64,000 nucleotides of DNA from Thecamonas trahens ATCC 50062. Lineage: Eukaryota > Apusozoa > Apusomonadida > Apusomonadidae. Made by a program: the position numbers and the translations under genes. A model generated the notes under the pieces. It worked only from the letters and a program-made list of their open reading frames with translations, was not told the DNA's origin and did not search any database. This document shows positions 59,458 through 64,000 of this stretch, in pieces. The stretch lies in the NCBI RefSeq assembly GCF_000142905.1, contig NW_013657640.1, positions 86,007 to 150,006 on the forward strand, given 5' to 3'. Position 1 is the first letter of the stretch. The number at the start of each line of letters is the position of its first letter.

Positions 59458-60975
59458 ATGCCACCCATCCACCCGCTGCTGGCGGCCGTGGCTATGGCTG
59501 TAGTCTGCCTCGTGCTCGCTATGGCCAGCCCGCCACCCGCTGCAGGCGCCAGGCACTCGCTGGGGACTACTGATGCTGTGGAGTATGCTGCACAGGTGGA
59601 AGCTGCGGCGGCTGCGGCGGCTGCAGGGGCAGCGGCGGCAGCAGAGGCGTCCGGTGCGCGCACTACGTCATCGCTGGGGTCTGGAGACTGGCTTGCTGGT
59701 GCAGGGACAACTGGCGAGCCGGAACAAGTCCACGTTGCGCTCACCGGCTTCCCGCATGCCCTCCGCGTCATGTGGGTCACCTTTGGTGGCGCGGGCGCAG
59801 GCGCAGAGGCTGCGTGGGGCACGGCGCCGGGCGTCCTGGCTGCTACCGCCCGGGCCAATGCATCGACATACGACGTTGGCATTCTCGGCGGCTGGCACGG
59901 CACCATTCACACCGTAGACATGGTCTTTCCTTCCCACCTGCCCCCACGGACGACGGTCTACTACGCGGTCTCGGGCACCTGCCCCACCGCCTGCTGGTCG
60001 CCGGTCTTTTCAGTCGCGCTACCGGCGGCGATCGGAATGGAGACGGCAACCACGCTCGCACTGTGGGGTGACATGGGGACGGTCATTCCTGACGGCTGGC
60101 GTGTTGCCGCCGATGTGGCTGCCGCGGCCCGTCGCGCGGATGGGGCCTGGAACGCTATGCACATTGTCGGCGACTTGGCGTACGCCGGCATGGGCGCCCA
60201 CGATGCTTGGCAACCGATCTGGGACATGTTTGGCCGCCAGATGCAAGACGCCGCAGTCCAGGTGCCGCTCATGGTTTCGGTCGGCAACCACGAGGAGTAC
60301 TACGACTTTGAGGCCTACGTCAAGCGCTTCTCGGCTCCGGGAGCCGTCCTCACTCCTGGCGCCAACCGCCACTTCTGGTACTCGTACGAGGTCGGCAACA
60401 TCCATGTCACCTCGATGTCGACTGAGCACCCATACCTACCGGGCACGCCGCAATACGCCTGGCTCGCCGCCGATCTCAAGGCTGTTGACCGCCGCCGCAC
60501 CCCGTGGCTTGTCCTCGTCTCGCACCGTCCGTTTCTTGCCTCGGACGCCTTTGAGCACACCGCCCACATCCCCGGCGCACCGCTAGTTGACTCTGTCGGC
60601 CGACTTGCGGCTGCGGCCGGTGTTGATCTTGTTGTCTCGGGCCATTGTCACGTGTACGAGCGGACGCTGCCGACGCTCCCGTCGGGCGCCGTCACCTCGC
60701 ACGGCGCCGCCAACGGGACCGTCTTCCACGCCCCGGGCGCGCCCATCTGGATCGTCGCCGGTACCGGCGGCGCCATCTACCCAGACTCGTGGGTCGTCCC
60801 CATTCCACCTTGGTCCGCCGTTCGCATCCACAAGCTCGGCGACGACATCGTGTACGGCTACGGCGTCGTCTCCACAAACGCCACTGCGCTCGAGTGGACC
60901 CTTCATCGCGCCGCCCACTCCAGCTACCCCGGCGGCCCCAGCCACATCCTCGACCGCTTCACACTCATCCGGTGA
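59458..60975 (+). CDS. Secreted purple acid phosphatase
   Basis: 505 aa with a signal peptide (about 1-30) and an Ala-rich stretch. An N-terminal fibronectin-like domain includes HVALTGFPHALRVMWVTFGG. The metallophosphoesterase domain has all five PAP motifs: LALWGDMG, HIVGDLAYAG, VSVGNHEEYYDF, LVLVSHRPFL and VVSGHCHVYERT. These give the Asp, Asn, His and Tyr ligands of the binuclear Fe-metal centre. Expected to hydrolyse phosphomonoesters outside the cell or in acidic compartments. Confidence 0.93.
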   Translation: MPPIHPLLAAVAMAVVCLVLAMASPPPAAGARHSLGTTDAVEYAAQVEAAAAAAAAGAAAAAEASGARTTSSLGSGDWLAGAGTTGEPEQVHVALTGFPHALRVMWVTFGGAGAGAEAAWGTAPGVLAATARANASTYDVGILGGWHGTIHTVDMVFPSHLPPRTTVYYAVSGTCPTACWSPVFSVALPAAIGMETATTLALWGDMGTVIPDGWRVAADVAAAARRADGAWNAMHIVGDLAYAGMGAHDAWQPIWDMFGRQMQDAAVQVPLMVSVGNHEEYYDFEAYVKRFSAPGAVLTPGANRHFWYSYEVGNIHVTSMSTEHPYLPGTPQYAWLAADLKAVDRRRTPWLVLVSHRPFLASDAFEHTAHIPGAPLVDSVGRLAAAAGVDLVVSGHCHVYERTLPTLPSGAVTSHGAANGTVFHAPGAPIWIVAGTGGAIYPDSWVVPIPPWSAVRIHKLGDDIVYGYGVVSTNATALEWTLHRAAHSSYPGGPSHILDRFTLIR

Positions 60976-61389
60976 TATTTCATAGTTTCCAACTGCAAAC
61001 ACTCTTCCGCCGTCAGACAGGCCGCGCGGCCCAGCCAGCTGCCATCGATCCGGGGCCAATCGGTCGTGCCGCTCCGCCACGACGGCCAGCCAGCCAAGCC
61101 AACTAGTCAGCCAGCCAGCCACCCCCCACCACGGGCGCACCCACTCCCACGGGCACCCCACTCCACCCTTCCCACCCCCCACCCCCCACCCCCCACCCCC
61201 CCACCCCCACGCCAAAACCGCCCCCTCCACCCCACCCCCCCCACCCAGGTACGCCCTGCCGCCTCCCGCTGCCCGTTGCCGGTGCCTGCCTGCGCCCCTT
61301 CCCCGAAGCCTCCAACGAATTTTTGCCGGTGGCAGACCACCCCTCTCACACCCGTCCACCGCCCCCTCCCCCTCCCCCCCACGCACAGC
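60976..61389 (+). other. C-rich intergenic region upstream of PP2C-MOB4
   Basis: 414 bp with long CCACCCC-type tracts (about 61130-61240 and 61350-61380) and no gene. Presumed promoter/5' UTR of the fusion gene. Confidence 0.5.
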
Positions 61390-63645
61390 ATGGCGGACCA
61401 GACACTGGGCATCTCGTTTGCGGCTGCAGAGCCCCTGGATGACTCGGACTCGGACGAAGGCGTCGTGGCGCATGTGGCTGACGAGGACGACTCGTCGTCG
61501 GACCCGCTGTCGTCCGACGACGACGCTACCGAGTCGGACGACGGCGACGGCGGTGATGGCCGCGACGGCGACGGGAGCTCAGCAGTGCTCGGCATCTCGT
61601 TCTCGTCGGCCGCTGGTGGCGACGGCGACGGCGACGACGACGGTGGCGACGACGACGACGACGACGGGCTGCCGGACTCGGACGCCGACGATTCGGACGA
61701 GGAGCTGTCGGACGATTCGTACGACGAGGACGGCCTGGTGCTTGTGCTCAAGTACGGGGCGCACGGGCTGACCGGGCGGCGCAAGACGATGGAGGACGCG
61801 CACTTTGCAGCGGTGCAGGCGTCGCAAAAACTAGAGACGGCCGAGACGCAGGGCGGCCCTGCGGTGGGCTTTTTCTCAGTCTTTGACGGCCACGGCGGCG
61901 ACGCGTGCGCGCTGTATCTCTCACAGAACATGTTCCCCGCAGTGTTGGAGACGATGCCCGAGCTGGCGATCCGGACCAAGGAGGTTGACCCGGAGAGCCT
62001 CCCGTCGCAGGCCGAGGAGCTGCAGGCGATGGAGACCAGTCTCCGCGAAGCGTACGCGCTCGCCGAGTCGCGGTTCATCTCGCTTGCCGAGAGCAAAAAC
62101 GTTGATTCAGGTGCGACAGCCGTCTCTGCCCTCATTCATGGCAACAAGCTCGTGGTTGCCAACGTTGGCGACTCTGAGGCTGTGCTCTCGCGTGATGGCA
62201 TGCCTGTCAACCTGACAGTCATCCACAACCCGGCCAAGAACCCGGCCGAGGAGGAGCGAATTGTGGCTGCCGGCGGGCGGGTGTACAAGAAGCGGGTGGC
62301 GCTACCGTCGGTCCCGCCGCACCTGTGCAACATTGCAGTCTCGCGGGCGTTTGGCGATATCCTGTTCAAAAACACGCCTGACGGGACAGCGTCGGGGCTG
62401 ACGGCGGATCCGGACGCAGCCACGTGGCTCATTGAGCCGCAGGATGAGTTTCTCATTTTGGCATGCGATGGGGTGTGGGACGTGATGACACACGAGGAGG
62501 CTGTCGACGAGGTGTCATCGAGCCTTGCGGCGTCGCAGTACGACCCGCAGGCTGCTGTTGAGTGCCTGGTCAAGGCGGCGTACGCGCGCGGCTCGACCGA
62601 CAACATCACTGCGCTGGTGGTGCTCTTCGAGTTTGTGCCCGAGGAGGACCTTCTTGAGCTGCTGGAGGACGACCCGAGCCCGCCGCTGGCGCTGGATGTC
62701 AACGGCGAGCCCGCGAGTACCGAGTTTGAAGGCAAGGTGAGCGAGCTGCAGGCGCTCGGTAACGGGTTCTCACCGGTCGCGCCGGTCCACCAGACCGGGA
62801 CTATCAAGCTTATGCCGCGGACGGCGGCGGGCCCGTCGACGCCGACCGCAGGCGGATCGGGCATTACCTTTGCGGCCACGGGAGCAGGCTCGGACTCTGA
62901 CGACGGTGTCTCGCCGTTTGGCGTCGACTCGGACGAGTCGGGCTCTGACGACGAGTGGGACGAGAAGGCGCTGTGGCCGGGCAAGCTCGCGGCTTACACC
63001 GAAGAGACACCACTCAACGGTGCGCAGCGCAACGTGCCGGGCACCAAGCGCGACGAACTGTTTGCATGGAAGGCCGCGCCGCTCGAGGAGCAGACCGGCT
63101 CGCTTGAAGTCCAGCAGTACCTGCAGCAGCTGATCCGGAGCGACCCCGCAGACGTGGACAAGATTGTGGAGACGCCCGAGGGCGTGTCGTCGGTGGTGTG
63201 GCAGTACGAGCACCTGCGCCAGCTGACACTCGAGCTCTCGCATCTGGCAGTCATGCTGGAAGAGTGCGGGTGCTCGCCCGAGTCGTGCCCCAAGATGAAG
63301 GCGACTCAAGAGTGGATGTTCCTCTGCGCAGCCCACAAGGAGCCGCAGGAGTGCTCCGCCATCGACTACATGTGCCACACGCTCGAGGGCGCCGCCGCGC
63401 TGCTCAACTCGCAAAAGTACTTCCCCTCGCGCATCAACCTCAAGGAGGCCGACGCCAAGCCGAACCTCCAGTCGGTCGCCCGCCGCCTCTATCGTATCTG
63501 CGCCCACGCCTTCTTTGCCCATAACGACGCCTTTGAGGAGTTTGAAGCCGAGACGCACACTACCGAGCGCGCCGTCAAGCTCGCTGCCCGCTACAAGCTT
63601 GTTGGCCGCAAGATGCGCATCATCCCGCCTGTCGAGGAGTGGTAA
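61390..63645 (+). CDS. PP2C phosphatase-MOB4/phocein fusion protein
   Basis: A single uninterrupted 751-aa frame. Residues 1-115 are Asp/Ser-rich. PP2C domain (about 120-420): GRRKTMEDAH, FFSVFDGHGGDA, VANVGDSEAVL, ILACDGVWDVM and RGSTDNITALVVLF, so the metal-binding Asp/Glu set is intact. An acidic linker follows. MOB domain (about 550-751): SLEVQQYLQQLIR, VWQYEHLRQLTLEL, WMFLCAAHKEPQECSAIDY, LLNSQKYFPSRI and RRLYRICAHAFFAH. The zinc ligands C-x4-C (CSPESC) and H-x4-H are present. The MOB half is closest to MOB4/phocein, a STRIPAK subunit that normally joins PP2A. The ATG at 61390 starts the acidic region; the frame upstream is C-rich leader. Confidence 0.93.
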   Translation: MADQTLGISFAAAEPLDDSDSDEGVVAHVADEDDSSSDPLSSDDDATESDDGDGGDGRDGDGSSAVLGISFSSAAGGDGDGDDDGGDDDDDDGLPDSDADDSDEELSDDSYDEDGLVLVLKYGAHGLTGRRKTMEDAHFAAVQASQKLETAETQGGPAVGFFSVFDGHGGDACALYLSQNMFPAVLETMPELAIRTKEVDPESLPSQAEELQAMETSLREAYALAESRFISLAESKNVDSGATAVSALIHGNKLVVANVGDSEAVLSRDGMPVNLTVIHNPAKNPAEEERIVAAGGRVYKKRVALPSVPPHLCNIAVSRAFGDILFKNTPDGTASGLTADPDAATWLIEPQDEFLILACDGVWDVMTHEEAVDEVSSSLAASQYDPQAAVECLVKAAYARGSTDNITALVVLFEFVPEEDLLELLEDDPSPPLALDVNGEPASTEFEGKVSELQALGNGFSPVAPVHQTGTIKLMPRTAAGPSTPTAGGSGITFAATGAGSDSDDGVSPFGVDSDESGSDDEWDEKALWPGKLAAYTEETPLNGAQRNVPGTKRDELFAWKAAPLEEQTGSLEVQQYLQQLIRSDPADVDKIVETPEGVSSVVWQYEHLRQLTLELSHLAVMLEECGCSPESCPKMKATQEWMFLCAAHKEPQECSAIDYMCHTLEGAAALLNSQKYFPSRINLKEADAKPNLQSVARRLYRICAHAFFAHNDAFEEFEAETHTTERAVKLAARYKLVGRKMRIIPPVEEW

Positions 63646-63740
63646 AGTGCTTTTTCGTTTCCTGCCTGCAGCCGGTCGAGCCCTGCCTCGCTCGCAAGCC
63701 GTGTTGCTGGCTCCTGTTTACGGCAGTGTCTTGTTGAGAG

Positions 63741-64000
63741 TCAAAGAAAGTAATCGGGCACCTGCTTGGCCTGGCCCGACGGCACCTCACGGCGGTCCTC
63801 GGGCGCAGCGGAGAAGACGTTGAACTCGCGGTTGAGCGAGGCGTCGATCTCGCAGATGGACGCCACGTTGCCGCAGCGGTAGCAGTAGTTGGGCGCGGAC
63901 CAGACGGTGGCCAGCAAGCCGTCAAAGTGAATCTGGTAGCCTTCCATGCACAGCTGGTGGGCGCGAAGGACAGTGGAGAGGCCGTTGACGTGCAGGAAAC
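63741..64000 (-). CDS. PPP4C: PP4/PP2A-type phosphatase catalytic subunit, 3' end only
   Basis: Partial gene cut by the window edge. 86 C-terminal codons read LSTVLRAHQLCMEGYQIHF, then TVWSAPNYCYRCGNVASI and a DYFL end. The SAPNYCYRCGN block is the PPP-family C-terminal active-site segment, and the methylated DYFL tail is typical of PP2A and PP4. TVWSAPNYC and the EIDASLNREFNVF...AAP segment fit PP4 (PPX) better than PP2A or PP6. It is convergent with the PP2C-MOB4 gene, 95 bp between stops. Confidence 0.88.
   Translation of the reverse strand, partial: FLHVNGLSTVLRAHQLCMEGYQIHFDGLLATVWSAPNYCYRCGNVASICEIDASLNREFNVFSAAPEDRREVPSGQAKQVPDYFL

Noticed and set aside
1-64000. tRNA, rRNA or snRNA genes
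   Set aside because: Scanning by eye I found no T-loop/acceptor combination or rRNA-like segment; a covariance-model search would be decisive but could not be run.

Overview
The window is nuclear DNA of a GC-rich, gene-dense eukaryote. Spliceosomal introns (GT...AG) can be placed in SARNP-, GH63-, carboxypeptidase-, HSBP1-, WD40- and ABCF-type genes. The gene set includes an ER nucleotide-exchange factor, the THO/TREX factor SARNP, HSBP1, a HORMA (Rev7-like) protein, a CatSper-like channel and MOB4/PP4-type signalling proteins. Strong third-position GC, mostly intron-free genes, large FG-GAP/beta-helix receptor-like proteins and many microsatellites suggest a free-living flagellate. An apusomonad such as Thecamonas trahens is my best guess; this is inference, not a tested identification. 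Two N gaps (12140-12239 and 59174-59388) mark it as draft sequence.

Layout. 0-5 kb: tail of an NCQ-type (NlpC/P60-like?) protein, SARNP/Tho1, and a convergent GH63 glucosidase-like gene. 5-15.4 kb: a secreted S10 carboxypeptidase, a GT4 glycosyltransferase, a UPF0489 protein overlapping it tail to tail, a 21-bp minisatellite, an FCP/SCP-like phosphatase and a four-exon HSBP1. 15.8-28 kb: a giant TPR protein (three apparent frameshifts), SIL1 (one frameshift), a JMJD6-like oxygenase with a signal peptide, and weak ORFs. 28-39 kb: an 1857-aa FG-GAP/beta-helix/Cys-rich/multi-TM receptor-like protein, a Rev7-like HORMA protein, a DUF2263 PARG and an S28 peptidase. 39-49.5 kb: a WD40 protein, a GCN20-like ABCF with a CCCH-finger extension, a zinc-ribbon protein of unknown role, and an anomalous AT-rich, repeat-bearing spacer. 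49.5-58.3 kb: an SLC25-like carrier (one frameshift), a DDX56/Dbp9 helicase, a CatSper-like channel (two frameshifts), a possible piggyBac remnant, uracil-DNA glycosylase with a PIP box, and an enoyl-CoA hydratase. 58.3-64 kb: an unknown gene, a purple acid phosphatase, a PP2C-MOB4/phocein fusion and the 3' end of a PP4-type phosphatase.

Genes tend to be arranged as convergent and divergent pairs. Several convergent pairs are separated by only 16-22 bp or overlap, so their 3' UTRs must be antisense to each other. The genes do not form one pathway, but several concern protein phosphorylation (PP2C-MOB4, PP4, FCP-like), RNA handling (SARNP, DDX56, GCN20-like) and secretory functions (SIL1, GH63, carboxypeptidases, acid phosphatase). 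The most novel item is the single ORF joining a complete PP2C phosphatase to a complete MOB4 domain; the next is the ABCF-CCCH fusion. Eight apparent one-base deletions in homopolymers break five genes. These look like sequencing undercalls, but the pattern deserves a direct check.
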